Shown here: positions 12,864-25,837 of the stretch, piece after piece
How positions within the stretch are numbered: the stretch's first letter is position 1
Layout: each line of letters opens with the position of its first letter
Assembly (NCBI GenBank): GCA_963969395.1
Contig: OZ017795.1
Location: 14,818,001-14,882,000 of the forward strand
Source: Pseudoscleropodium purum
Lineage: Eukaryota; Streptophyta; Bryopsida; Hypnales; Brachytheciaceae
Direction: 5' to 3'
DNA: 64,000 nucleotides
Translations under genes and position numbers: made by a program
The notes under the pieces: model-generated
Seen by the model: the letters and a program-made list of their open reading frames with translations, nothing else
Told to the model about the DNA's origin: nothing
Databases searched by the model: none

Positions 12864-15296
12864 TCACAAGTCTCCTTGCTTGCTAACCTTCACCGCATTT
12901 TTCCAGGAATTTATAGCTTCCCGATAAGGAAAATCCTCTAAAGAAAAATATTTTTGGCCAAACATTTGGACCACAAGGGATAAATGCTTTCTAAGACTAT
13001 TTCTATGGCAAGATTTCAAAAACTTCAAGATTGAAAAGCATCTTTCATCTTCAACTGAATCCAGTACCATGTAATAACCTCTTTCGGCAAGTATTAAATA
13101 CTAGGAGATTAGTTCACAAAGGTGATGAGATAGTAAAAGTCAGCCTCTACTAGAGCTTTATCACTAGATTCACGTCCAAAGGTGTTGCACAAGCTATGTC
13201 ACAATTAGCCTTCATAGTCACTTTGAAGAGACCTTGCTATAAGTCCAAGTTTGAAGCTAACAACATCGCAAGGGTAATAGGAGGCTTGTTGCCTTCATAC
13301 AAAGGTTGACCTTGATTAACCAACTTTGCATCACAATAAAACTTCTTCAAAATGGCCAAATGTTGGAGAAAGCTAGCCTCTACCCCCTCCTACTTCCAAT
13401 GACCAATACTGAAGATAAATTATCCCAAATGCGTTTAGGAGTTCTTGCTGGGGAAAGCAGGAATCTAATTCATTGCACAAGGCCTATGCAATATTTGTCC
13501 ATAGCAAAGTGGAGACCAAATGAGAAGTGACAAGGTAGCTACTATAATCCCAAACAACAACATTCACACAACAAAAGAATGAATAAAACACTTGCATGCG
13601 TCATGAACCAAGCACTATCACTCAAAGACCAAACCAAACTATACAAAACAAAAAAATAGCTAAAAGACATGCAATAAAAAAATGAAAATCAAATAAAGAT
13701 CAAGAAAAGAAAATACCAAAAAAATATGGAAAAAAAATTGAAGAAAACGCACCTGCGAATTGCCACTCAATGTTATCTTGCACATAGTTAAAGTCTTGAT
13801 GTGTCACGAAAATGTGCTTGCCTGTCTATTTATCATGGTAGCACATATATACAAGTGTCACACTGAGATTGAAAAACAAATGTGAAATTCTAGAATCCCC
13901 AGGCAACTCATGCCACTGTAGCGGGATCTCTTTACATTGGAATGTCACGAGATCGTTGTACAATCAATGAATAATCAAGCTAGCTCATTTTGATATAACT
14001 TAATGGCTTGCATGAAGTCGCAGACAAATATGTCACGACTTTGAAATAGCTAAATGAAACAATGCACTGCATTCACAAGAAAGATGAAACAAGACAAAGA
14101 TAAGAGCATTTCTATATTAGAAAGGAAATCAAAGTTATCACCAGTATCGTCGTTTGATTTCACACCAGGACCTCCAGTCATGTTTACACCCATCTTCATC
14201 AATAATGTGGTGTATTCAGCCATGATGCATTGCACGCGACTTCTTATAGAAATCTAGAGCATGTCTACATTGTGGATCATCTTATTACCCTTAGTTTCCA
14301 TAAGATTGGATAGTTTCCGTAGCTCAGTGTAGCGCTTGTTATTGCGACAAAAGTACAAGTACATAGACTAAAACATACCCTCTAATCATAAGACCATTAG
14401 ATACTTCAACAATGTTTCAACCACCAGATTAATCCAATGTGAAACACAACTAGCTTCCAAAGACAAGGGAGCCTATTTGTCTCTAATTTGCACTGTGACA
14501 CCTATCTTGTACCCTTGAAATGTAAGTCTCACCCCATCAACCCCAAAGTACACAACTTTAGAACCAATTTCTTTATGCATTTAACCTCCCTCTTCTAACA
14601 AGGCATGCATAATGACAAAGGTGAGGTGGTCTATGGTGCTACTTTCAGACGTGCAAGACAAGTGGAGCAGGTGAGGTATTTGCTCCTAGTTATCCATGAC
14701 GTAAACATGCACTCTAGCCTAGCAAGTGTTGTCAATTGTTGTAACCTTGTCAGCACTAATAGAGATTACCTTTACAGACTAAACAAAAGATTTTAGAGCA
14801 CCTAAAACAGACAAATGCAAGTGCTTGCTCATCTCTCAATTTATAGTTTTAGATTAGTGCTTACGAAACAGATTTTTAACTTTCAATTGTTTCAACAAAA
14901 ATTGTTCCATCTCATAATCACACATTGGATGACCATGACTAAGAATCTAAAATAGGGTTGCGAATTGTACTCCCTTTTTTTCATGTTGCTTTCCAAGTCA
15001 CCCACTAACAACTCAACCACAGTGTTGCCAGACTTACGATCCACCTAAATCTTCCACAGCTTAATGTGCTTATAGTTATTCTTCACGAAAGTTTCACCTT
15101 TCTTCAAATGAGAGAGCGGCACCCCATCTTCTTGACAAGTCTGCTTACCCTCATGCTTCTCAAGATTATCCACTTTCAAAACCATGAATTTTCTCCTACC
15201 AATAATTGCAATACAGCTCTGGCAGATGATGCCGATAAGATCTCCGTTGGAATCAAATTCCCCCTCTATCCACATGAATTTGCAAGCCCACACCAC
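12864..15296 (-). mobile_element. Decayed hAT-like transposase (BED-type zinc finger to C-terminal dimerisation domain)
   Basis: On the minus strand the open pieces follow the order of a plant hAT-like protein. At 15,296-15,045 there is a BED-like finger with ICQSC, about 20 residues, then LEKHEG. At about 13,500-13,450 there is a fragment resembling the HC.AHRTNLAVQ region. At 13,070-12,864 there is a hAT C-terminal dimerisation-like segment with SVEDERCFSILKFLKS, then HLSLVVQMF and FPYREAINSW. The pieces are separated by stops and frameshifts, so this is a dead element. I could not identify its terminal inverted repeats or target duplication. Family assignment is by recalled motif pattern only. 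Confidence 0.6.
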
Positions 15297-17532
15297 CTAC
15301 CATTAGTTTCAAAAATGCAAGACACCTTACATGCAACCATATCGATTGCGCAGTTGGCACTAGGGACATGAACCAAATACTTACCCACACCATTTTCATT
15401 ATGGCTGGAGCCAAACATATGCACCCTAGAATTATCAAGAAGTTTCAAGCATAGAATCATAGTTGATAGGTCCCTATGCACAAAAAATAGCCAAACAGCA
15501 ATAGCCCAAACTCCAAGTGCAAGCAAACAACAAGAGAGCAAGATCAAAACAACATTAATAATGAAGTTCAAAAGACTAAAATGAGAAATGTAGGTTCCAA
15601 AACTTGAAGTGGAATTGTTTAAATTCACCACAACTCTACAAGCATTCAATGGTGACAACCAAAAATGCCACCAATGCCCAATTGCCCATCCAAATTCACA
15701 AATGAGAAATTTGGGAATTTGGACCTTGTGACCTTGATCGCTTGCTTCAGTTCTTGAAGTTTTGAACTCTTGATTCCTCAACCACCACTTTTGAAGTGCA
15801 ATGAATGCTAGAGATACAATGCACCTCCATTTTTTATAACAACCTGAAAGTGGTGTTGAAAATGTAGTGGGAAATTGAATTGCCTAAGATCTCAATTTCA
15901 AAAATGAATCAAGCAAATCATTCATGGCAAGCCTCAAGATGCTTGAATGCACTCATTCACCAAGATGGCAAGATCATTGCAACAACAATGGCAAGCTCTA
16001 TTGAACATTAAAGACAAAGAAGACAACAATAAGGCGCATTTAATGTGAAAATCATAAAACCCTAATGAAAATAGAAGCTAATGAAGGAAAAGCACATGAT
16101 GCGACCTACAAACCCTAGCCATTACTTCAATGCTCCAAATGTTGTAGTTGCGCAAGCATAGAGTGGTTGAGATTGTGCCAGTGCAATCGTCTAAGCCAAT
16201 AAGGAGCAAATGAATGCTAATGTATTTTGGATGGATGTGCACTTTGGTCAACAATAAAGAAAACCAATGTATAGATTTGTTGAAATCTCAGTTTTCAAAA
16301 GATTTTTTCTTGTATTCATTTAGCACCACATTTTCTTTAGTAGCATCCTAGTGCAAATTAGCGAGTTTTAAATTTGCTAGTCCTCTCCTAGCTAATTTGG
16401 GGTCTTTGATTACAAATATGAATTCAGGATTTTTAAAATAAAATTTGTGAAAAATAAAAAATTCTTGTGTTTTTCTCCGGATAAATCTAGTCTCTTGGGT
16501 TCATATCTAGGGCATGATTTAATGTCCACAACTTAATCTACAAAGAATTTAACTTACTTATCTAATGATTTTAAAGTTGTAACTACTAGTTTTATCACTT
16601 TTATGAGGCCAAGGTGAATTGACCCCTTCATTGCTTTGCAATTTATATATAGGAAAAACATTAGAATTTTTTTGCAATGCGTGATAAAATTTGGGAATTT
16701 TGATTTCGAATTTGCAAATAGAAATCCCAAATTAGGTAGAAGACATAAATAAATAGAAAAATATGCGACACAAAATTTGGGGCATTTTTTTACATTTTCC
16801 CTTGACTAAGATAATAAAGGAGTTAATTCACCTCAACTATTTTATTTTTTGGCTGAGTAGAAAGTTGCAGAAGAGTCATTAACTAATTGGGATGTTAGTA
16901 TGTTTGAGGCTCCTACTCCTTTTGTGGAAGCAAAAAGATCCCCCAAATGGTTAATAACTTAATGATCTAACAAATGATTTATAGATGAACAAGGCTACAC
17001 CACTTGTTGTTTTTAAAATTTTTAAAATTTATTGCATTTAATTATAATTAAATCCTGTATTTTATTTTTCCCAAAAGATGCTTGATTATCCACTCAAAAC
17101 AACACTCTTCACAACTATTAAAGGAAATGAATCAAAGCTTTTCATATAGACATAAGTATTTTCTACGAGAAAAAAATTCAACTGTAAAATATAAAAAATA
17201 TAAAAAATAAAAGATTGTATTTTTTCCTATGAGTGTTCAAGCATTTTGGATTTAGGAGGGCATATATTTTTTCTATAGCACCAAATGAAATAAATATTAT
17301 ATTCTATGAAAGATAGTAGATTCTAGACCTCTAAAAAATGTTTTAAAAAACTACCAAGTAAAATTTGACATCATAGGAACTTGCTTGAAATACTTGAAAA
17401 TCTACTTTACAACTTTAAACCTTTAAGAGTTCAGATGAATATATTTCATTAAAAAAATGCTATTCATTCTAATTACAAATTTGTTTTTCTCTAGGAAGAC
17501 AAGCTTTCCATATTTTGCTCTTAGCAACATGC
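15297..17532. other. Gene-free AT-rich region with a fold-back repeat relative
   Basis: An open frame of 171 codons at 15,266-15,781 (-) matches nothing I recognise and overlaps the transposase end; I do not call it. The segment about 16,360-16,830 resembles the fold-back element at 53,640-54,080: it shares TTTGATTACAAATATGAATT and a GATAAATC block near the middle. Confidence 0.4.
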
Positions 17533-17535
17533 AAC

Positions 17536-17762
17536 CACTATAAGAAACCAAAGTTTATTGACGTCAAAAAGAACGATTTTTAGGTGATATCGAGAAAAAA
17601 AAACCATGTTTTTATGTCAACAATGATATCCAATATAACATCAATGGACATCATTGTTGACATAAAAACATTGGTTTTTTTTTTCGATGTCACCTCAGAT
17701 GTCATCTAAAATCCGTTCCTTTTGATGCCAATCTATCACCTAAAATAAGGTTTTTTTAAGTG
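17536..17762. mobile_element. CACTA-type hairpin MITE with AAC target duplication
   Basis: The element begins CACTATAAGAAACC and ends with the complement of CACTTAAAAAAACC, similar to the CACTACAAGAAA termini of plant CACTA/EnSpm elements. It is flanked on both sides by AAC (17,533-17,535 and 17,763-17,765), the 3-bp target duplication expected for this superfamily. Almost the whole 227 bp folds on itself: the arms around 17,590-17,632 and 17,650-17,695 are nearly perfect inverted repeats with a short loop. It is non-coding and non-autonomous. Confidence 0.8.
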
Positions 17763-17765
17763 AAC

Positions 17766-20045
17766 TCATCAAATTTTTGCTTTGGTAGAAATCAAAGATT
17801 ATTTTGAAAAATGCATCAATTATAGTAGCTTGCCGAGAACAGAATCATATAATTTGATGTTATGTGGTTGTATTCCCATTGCAATGCTTTAAATCTCAAA
17901 ATTTTGAGAAGTTCAATTCTAGGTTGCAATATCTTTTTTGTGTATTTAACATACAAGGTGTAAGAATTGGCATATACACTGATTACAAAAGTTTATTACT
18001 TCATGTTGAGGCAAATCCAATGAGATACAACCCTTCCAATTTAGATGATTATTTCCCCTATGACATATTCAAGAAGCTACAAAATGACCATGTATTCAAC
18101 GTGTATGGAATTGTATTCAAATATAATAAAGTTTAGATATTAAATGATTTCCAAATGAAAAGATTTTAATTATTAAATTTTTAATCCAACAATATATGTC
18201 TTGTCATATTTTAGTAATTATTTTGTATTCTAAGAATAAAATTATTTGACTGCATATACGGTCTCCATCACACCTCCAAAGGTTAAATGTCACCCATCAA
18301 ACTATTTGGGGAAGCTAAATATAGTAAAAAAATCATAATAGGAATGAAATTGTTTTCAATACTATGTAATGAGAACTTCACCACCTAGGTACTTTAGAAA
18401 TGACACACCAAAATGGTTGTTGTAGGCTTGGAGCAATGGATTGAACCCCCACTATCCAGAGCTATGTCTCTACACAATAATCTATGACCTCATCTCCTTG
18501 CTAATTAAAGAGCAACATTGCAGTTTGTACTACTTTGTCACTAATTGCCTACTCATGCTTTTCACCAACAAATTGTTGTTTGCTACTTTTGGGTTTTTTG
18601 TTGCAACGTTCAAATAAAGATTGAGGATGAAATTCTCTTCAATCCATGGGCTTGTGTCACTAAAGAAGCCTCCAAACCATTAGATGTCCGGTTAATTATT
18701 TTAAGTACATATTTGTTCAAAAAAATTCTAGAGAGTAATGGTTGGGAGCACATTCCTCCAAGGACCTACTAGGAGGATATGGGGTTGTGTCCAACACACC
18801 TAAGTATGGATGTTTTGATCACTTATATAGGGTCCATGGATAAAATATGTGGTCAAAGAAGTCATTGATGTTTTTTGATGCATACCAAGCAAGACAAGTA
18901 TGCTCTACAAAAATAGCATTCGTAGAAATTTGGAGGCGAAGAGGGTCATTTTGGGCCTATTCCCCTTGTTGTGTCCCTCGGCAGTTAGAGAACATGGCGA
19001 GTCAACGATGTTAGAAAAAAATTTTAAAATGCAAAAATAAGTTGATATTTAAATTTATTTTTGAGAAAGAAGGTGGTAGGGTCTTGGCCACATAGGACTG
19101 TTGCAGGGTTGTTGCAGCAATACAATTTTTTTGTTCCCTCTATATGATAACTTGCAGTCTTCTTTACCCCTCAAATTTCATCTAATAAAGATGATGCATT
19201 GAAGACCCCAAGAATTCTCAATCTTCATCACATTATACACAATGTAAAAATGCATTGATTTTATTATCCTATTCACATATGTCACACTAAATTATCAAAT
19301 TCATACTATTGAAAATTAGCATGGGCTACAATATTACTATTAATATTTTATCCATCTTTTTTGTATTAAATGTATGGTATCACAAACTACTATCATAATT
19401 TTGTTATAATTTTCTCTTTCTAGTTGGTCACGTATGCATCTTGACATATTTTCATTCAAAACTTTGAAATACTTTTGAAGTAAGCCCTTCATTATTGGCA
19501 AATTCTCATTACTCTTTTTTTGTGAAAGTACATTTATTTACTCTATTAGAGCGATTCATTCATTTGGATGAATAGGTTTTCATTTGTATATTCATTTTCA
19601 TTCAAATTTCAAAAGCATTGTTTGGTTTCAAATCCATTACCACTAGGTGTACTAACTTTCACAAAAATAAATTTTTTTAATGACACTAATGTTACTCAAT
19701 GACTAATAGGATAAATCAAAGTACAATAAAGAATCATGATATTTAATTACTTATCATATTACTCAATTCACTCTAATTCTCATTTAGTTGACAAATAGTA
19801 TTCAATTTAATATTTGTAACGTTATTAGTATTGTAGTAATCTTGACATTTGGTGCACTACATGTCAAAGTGAACATTACTAAAAATTACAGAGTACAATA
19901 CTATAGTTGATAGATAGTGTTCACGTTCAATTTGATGTTTAGAGTTGATTGTAGTGTTAGACTTTGTAATCAATGTTGCAAACTCTAAATATCATTCAGT
20001 TATTAGTGAGATTTTCTTAAGTTTATTTGTTCCCAGGCCCTTAAC
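17766..20045. other. AT-rich region without recognised genes
   Basis: Short frames at 17,864-18,136 (90 codons) and 18,545-18,772 (75 codons) have no recognisable motif and are interrupted outside these limits. I see no structured repeat. Confidence 0.35.
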
Positions 20046-20890
20046 ACAGAAACTGAAGAGATCGAGGCAACCTAGACCAGCTCTTCGGCAACATCCGTCG
20101 GTAATATTGAAGTGCCAGGCACAAGGAACCTTCCTTTCACTGTGGGACTCGATTTCGCAGCTCCAGCAGCTCATTCGCAGGAGCTCCCAAGCAGATGCAA
20201 GGAAAACAGACTCTCAAGTTCAAAGAGAAATTTTGAAATTAGCGTTACCTTGGGAGATTAGGATTTGAAGGGTCAGAAACGGCATGCGAACTGGTGTTTG
20301 AGAATTTCTCGTGCACTCCCCTGAGTGAACAATTTATCAGCCCTAGCAGCTCATTCTGAGAGGTAACAGAGCAAATGCAATTATATTGGCTTTTAATTTC
20401 TCTTCGTACTTGCAATTAGAGTCGTGAATCAGCTTGTAGGGTTCCGATTCGAAACATGCGGATTAGGGTTTGGAACTTCATAACCCCTAGAATGGGCAGC
20501 TGACTAAAACAATTGTTGGGAATTGCAGGAGTTTTGGTGCGTTCGAGCTCGATTAAAGGCTGCAACAACTCTGCTAGCTAGGACGACCACCTCAAGAGCG
20601 TTGTCAATGATGAATACGCAGACAGCACCAAGTGCAAAGACGGTGTACGCATATCTTCACACCGGAGACAAAGGACCTTGCCAACGAATGGATAAAATTA
20701 TACGTAAGTGCTCTAAACTCGCATGCGGCAATTGATTTGGGATTCGTCATTGTAGTAGCAATGATCTCCATGATCATTTGAGAATATCGAATCCATTGCT
20801 AATAATTAATAGAGACTGGTTAACTGAGTACCGGTAAGCATTGCTATTAATCAACGAAGCTGCAGAGTTTACCCTCTCGTCGTCGATGGC
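20046..20890 (+). pseudogene. Degenerate 5' fragment of the DHQS-II-like gene
   Basis: Homologous to 30,436-31,300 in the right arm, same orientation. The conserved landmarks are the 5' leader (CAGAAACTGAAGAGATCGAGG), an exon-1-like stretch ending at a GTAATA donor (20,101), an acceptor TTGCAG with exon-2-like sequence from 20,529, a GTAAGT donor at 20,704 and the start of intron 2. It is dead: the segment bearing the ATG is deleted, a TAG stands in frame at 20,579-20,581, and about 50 bp covering the middle of exon 2 is missing. No exon 3 or later sequence follows, so only the 5' fifth of the gene was copied or kept. The divergence is far greater than between the two arms. It independently supports the splice sites I chose for the intact gene. 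Confidence 0.8.
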
Positions 20891-20973
20891 GGAAGCTGCA
20901 ATAGTAAGCGCAGATACAAGAAGAAGCTGCAGCCGAAATTCTCAAAAGAATAGATATGCCTACGCATGTAGGA

Positions 20974-21539
20974 ACACGTGGTGAAGATCCAGGAACCCCA
21001 GTGGCCGTTCAATCGTTCATGTTTCTGAACTCCACTCCTCCCAAACCTCTCAATTCTCAAACCCCACAAACCCTGCAGGTTGGGAGCGGCGCTCACTTTT
21101 CCATTCTGTTAGTGTGAGTGGCTTCCGTCCTCGTGACGTATTGCGTACCGACCACGCGACTTGCGTAACTCAGTGTCAGCTTGAATCAAGGGGTGGGTGC
21201 CGAAGTAATAACTTGGGCACGCATGTCCAGAGGGCAGTGGAGATCAAGCTTAATCCAGAACGAGGACGTGAACTCGAAGAACGGAAGCTGGAAGTCCGGA
21301 CGGTGGGACAAGTAACCGACCGCTTCTCTCCTGGTGGGTCCCGCAGTGGATCATGTCACCGAATCGTGCCCATCTATTCCCACGTCCTCCGAAATGACTC
21401 TGGAGCGTCACAAACCACCACGTAGTTCAAATCTTCCTTTTATGTTATCCCAAGTGGGCTGAGGTGGCAGGCAGTTGCATCAGTCCCTCAGAATAGCAGG
21501 TCCACCTCATCTTGTACCAAGTGGAAACGCACCACGTGT
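20974..21539. promoter_or_regulatory. ABRE and DRE/CRT cores upstream of the LEA gene
   Basis: ACACGTGG at 20,974-20,981 and CCACGTGT at 21,532-21,539 match the ABA-response element core. ACCGAC at 21,147-21,152 and at 21,315-21,320 matches the DRE/CRT core. A CACGCG coupling-element-like motif follows the first DRE. All lie 350-920 bp upstream of the LEA start codon. Such clusters are typical of ABA- and drought-induced LEA genes, but these are short motifs and the link is inference. Confidence 0.45.
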
Positions 21540-21889
21540 GATGTGCACAGACATGCAGGTAACAGATGGCACATTTTTGGCTACACTGGGGTGGTGCATC
21601 CTAAGCGCTCGGCTACCTTCTTTAACCTTCACCCCTTCCCATCTCTTCAAGAATTCAGACCTTGAAACATCTTGATGTCCAGCAAGGGATTGTAGAAATT
21701 GTAGAAGTATATTGTTGAGAGTTCATTCATTTGCATCAAAGGTCGCAGTTTGAAGAGAGATTGCATATATCCCGTAGTTCAGTAGGTCCGTTGAGCTATT
21801 GGTTTTGTATCGAAGTCAGGGTTGAGGAACTCGTCGTGTTGTGGAATTGTAACGATTCGGAAAGCAGGGAGCTTGGTTTTTGAGTGTTT

Positions 21890-24800
21890 ATGGCGACAGT
21901 GAGGGATCAGTCTGGGCTTCGTGGAGAGGCCAATCAAGCCAGAGATGACGCCCGGGAGCATGGGCGAAAGGGCTCAGAGGCGGCCAAGGAGAGTGCGCAG
22001 GAGTACAAAGGCGCAGTGCAGCAGGAGGGCTTGTCCATGCTGAAAGGTGCTGAGGATCGGTACGACTCTGCTAAGGAGTACACGCAGCAGAAGAGCGGAC
22101 AGGCTGCGGATACAGCTTTGGCGGCCAAAGATGAGACTGTTGACACGGCTACTGCCGCTAAAGATAAAGCCGTCGATACTACCACCCAAGCCAAAAACTC
22201 CGTCGTTGTAAGCTTCCCAATTCTACAATCTCTGTAGCTTATCAATTTGCAGCAAGGTCACCGAAGCCTTACGCAACTGTTGGCAAGCCCTGTCGATTGG
22301 TCCTGTTTTCTCGTAGAATCTGTCCCATTGATGCGTAGTTTACCCCCTTCAACGGATTAGGAGTTCCAAATTTGGTCTCTTCTCTCATTAGCAGTTTTGA
22401 GTATGTCACATTCTGACTATTTTTTTGTTCAAATTTGTATATATCTCTATCAAGGTTCTTCACTTATTCTGGTGATAGAAATGAGGCCATAATAATTCGA
22501 TTATTTTAAATCACATTACCGTGACGAATTGAATTGTCCATTTCAAACTATGAATTCTTGATCCATTGGGGTTTGAAGGAAGAGTAGTAGCTGTCATTTC
22601 AATCATGTTGAAGCCAGGTTAGCGCATGAAGTAAGAATTTCTCATTCGTCAACGGTTTGAGGTTTTTTCTGGTACGTGCTGTGATAGAGCCATCACATAA
22701 TATTAAATTTTATAACTAAGTAAACGTTCTCGCTGAGTATAAGTCATCTTTGGGGCTTAGAGAACTAGGTGCTTATAATTTGTGAATGATCGTATTACAG
22801 GACACTGTATCTCAGTACGCAGGGGCAGCAAAGGACAGGCTTGTTGGTCTGAAAGATGGTGCAGTGGGTCAGTATGATGAGACCAAACATTCGGTGAATG
22901 AAACTGCTGATAATGTGAAGGATACCGCTGCGAATAAGTATAACCAGGCAGCTGGTTACGCAGGAGATGCTACTCAGCGCATGAAGGAAACTGCTGCAGA
23001 TGAGTCCAACCGTGCAGCTGATGCCACTCAACGGACGAAGGATTCCGCGGCAGACTCGTATAACCAAGCGTCGGATGCTGCAGGGAAAACCGCGCGAGAT
23101 GTGCAGAGCGGTACTCAAGAGAGGTAAGTAATTCTGCCGATGTCACATGCGTGCACTATAAAATTTGCATTCTGGATATTCACTGTGATTTCTTCAAGAG
23201 TTCTAAAACATTCCCTGTGAGAAGTACACTCAACGCTCACTAATGGCACACATTCTAATGGCACTCTATTTAATGGCGATTGAATTTGTCATGTTCTGTG
23301 CACATCCGATTGGATACACATCTGATCGGACAATTGCCTCATGCCGAATTGTGAACACATGTGAGCTTGCAGAGACGCATTTGTCTCCACGAGACACTGA
23401 GAGGGCTAAATGTACCATCTTAGGCTTTAATAAACTAATTGGTTCCAGTAGTTGATCTAGGGTCGTAAATGTGGTTCCAATGTGGGCACTTGGAAATAAC
23501 TTCAGTGTCATTTGTATGCAACGTCTCTGGGAGATCGTCGTCTAATAATTTAAGCATGCTGATCTACGTCATTTAAGTTTTGAAAATGTAATTCAATTTA
23601 AGAAGGTAATTTCTGGTGATTACCACCAATCTCAATTGGACAGTTATATTATTAGTTAGCTCTTTGCTTTTTCAACTCTGATGTTATTTACTCGTTGCGG
23701 CAGGTATGGAGCCTCAGCAGACAAGACTTATGATTACATTGAAGAAGCAAAGAGAAACCTTGCTCGGGCCTCTCAGTCGATCAGCGACCCAACTGGCGAT
23801 ACAACCAACAAATCTGCACGGAAGACTGAAGATACTTTTGAGGGTGCCAAGGATACGGTTGAAGATTACGCAGGGGCTGCAAAGGATCGCGTGACTGGAG
23901 CTTGGGATGCAACGAAACAGAAGGCCGGTGAGTACACGGGTGCAGCTCAAGACAAGAAGGAGCAAACCAAGGACAGCGCTGGTCAGACCTGGGATGCCAC
24001 AAAGCAGAAAGCTGGTGAAGTCACGGATGCTGCGCAAGACACGAAAGAAACGACTGAGAATAGAACTGGTTCCACATGGGATTCCACAAAGCAGAGTATT
24101 GGGCAGACTTGGGATGCCACGAAGCAGAGAGCTGGAGAGCTCACCGGAGTGGCGCAACAGAAGAAGGAAGAAACCAAGGACAGTGCTGGTCAGACATGGG
24201 ACGCTACAAAGCAGAAAGCTGGTGAGGCCACGGATACAGCCCGTGACACTAAAGAAGAGACGAAGGATAGAGCTGGTTCTACTTGGGGAGCTGCGAAGGA
24301 TAACGCTGCGCAGACATGGGACGCTACGAAGCAGAAGGCTGGTGAGGTCACGGATGCTGCGCAAGACACAAAAGAGGAGACGAAAGGTAGAACTGGTTCC
24401 ACATGGGATTCAACAAAGCAGAATATTGGGCAGACTTGGGATGCGACTAAGCAAAAAGCAGGTGAGCTCACCGGAGTGGCGCAACAGAAGAAGGAAGAAA
24501 CCAAGGACATTGCCGACCAGACTTGGGATGCTACGAAGCAGAAGGCCACAGAGACCTCGAATACTGCGGAACGCAAAGCCAGTGAGACGAGAGATGAAGT
24601 CGATGATGCAGCCAGAGGCCGTTCAAATGATGTTTCTGGGTCCACAGCCTCGGCTTGGGAGCAAATAAAGCAGAAAGCATCGAACGTTCTGGGCACGGCT
24701 GAGCACAAGACGAACGAAACAGCTGACAGAACTCAGAAGAAAGCGGGCGAAGCTGAAGATCAGGCAGCATCCACATGGGATGCTACTAAGAAGAACGTTG

Positions 24801-25837
24801 GCGACACTGTACAAGATGCTGAGAATAAGCTTAGCTCCTCCTGGCAGTCCACCAAAAGTCAAACCTCTGAAACAGTTGGGGATGCTAAGAACAAGGTAGG
24901 CTCCAGCTGGGATTCTACGAAGGATCAAGCCCGTGACACTACCGATGTTGTGCAGGATAAAACAGCCACCGAGCGAAGGGAGGGACCGCTTATTAGCTTC
25001 GACGGTCTTAAGCAAAGGGCATCGCAATTTCTGGGTGGTCACCAAGATAACAAACCTGTTGATGTTTCAGCCGGTGATGTGGATATCAGTGGTGATACAA
25101 AGCAGAAAGCCTCGCAGCTTCTGGGAAGCGCTCAAAACGAAACTGCAGATACATTTAACGACTCAGCCGATCGGAAGACGTTGTCTGAGAGCACTTTGGG
25201 GGCTAACAAGGACGGGGCGCATGTGGCCGGATCTCCATGGGATGCAACTCACGAGAAGACAGAGACTCCAGAGTATCACCAGCCTGCTGTGGATTGGAAG
25301 CTGAAGGCTTCTCAAATCCTGGAGAGTTTTAGTAATGAGACAGCTGATACTTTTGACACTGTACAAGATAGAGAAGTTGTGTCCGAGAGTTTAGCAGGTG
25401 CAACAGCTCACAAAGCAGCAGACGCGGCGGATTCACCGTTCGACCCCACGGGTTCCAAGACTCCTGTCGGTGATAAGGTTCAGGAGGCCCTGGATCAGAG
25501 GATGGAAGATGCACGAAAGCAAGCGGCAGAGACGCATGATGAAGCTGCCCACAGTAGCGGATTTTCCTGGGATGACTTGAAGCAGAAGGCTTCCAATGTG
25601 CTGGGCAGCATCCAGCAGTCCACGCAGCAGGCTGCTGATGCAGCTCAAGAACAAGCAGGCAAAGCAGCTAGCGACGCAAATAGTGCTCGGGATGCTGCCT
25701 TGAGGAAAGCTGCTGACACGGCTGGTGTTGCCAGCGACAAAGCGTCAGCTGGCTCGTTCCCTACTGGAGAGACTGAATTCACCTCCGAAACGAGGCGCGC
25801 TACTGCAGGCCAAGTCGCTGACTACGCTGCCAGATAA
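21890..25837 (+). CDS. Long LEA_4 (group 3) late embryogenesis abundant protein
   Basis: Three exons: 21,890-22,207, 22,801-23,123 and 23,704-25,837. All junctions are GT-AG and keep frame (phases 0 and 2), giving 2,775 nt and 924 residues. The ATG at 21,890 is the first in frame. The protein is very hydrophilic, rich in Ala, Lys, Glu, Asp, Thr and Gln, with no signal peptide or membrane segment. It is built from 11-residue amphipathic motifs such as TWDATKQKAGE, the hallmark of LEA_4 proteins, which fold into helices on drying and protect proteins and membranes. Exons 1 and 2 (about residues 1-214) carry looser repeats (AADTALAAKDE, YNQAADATQR). Exon 3 has an ordered array of 29- and 11-residue units (residues about 275-530), then a more degenerate tail. 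Trp recurs about 17 times, unusual for LEA proteins. Upstream ABRE and DRE cores fit stress induction. Confidence 0.9.
23979..24520 (+). repeat. 327-bp higher-order repeat inside the LEA coding region
   Basis: Within exon 3 blocks of DNA recur at a 327-bp (109-codon) offset, for example GGTTCCACATGGGATT at 24,068 and again at 24,395, with the downstream CTCACCGGAGTGGCGCAACA also repeated. Each block is made of 29- and 11-residue units. Third positions are still mostly alike, so the block duplicated recently compared with the basic repeats. Confidence 0.8.

Noticed and set aside
15266..15781. 171-codon minus frame upstream of the hAT relic
   Set aside because: No zinc-finger or transposase motif, atypical hydrophobic composition, no start context; probably chance in AT-rich DNA.
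23714..24708. Long minus-strand open frames opposite the LEA exon 3 (216 and 172 codons)
   Set aside because: They are shadows caused by the repetitive, stop-poor composition of the sense strand; the sense frame has matching introns and the LEA_4 pattern.
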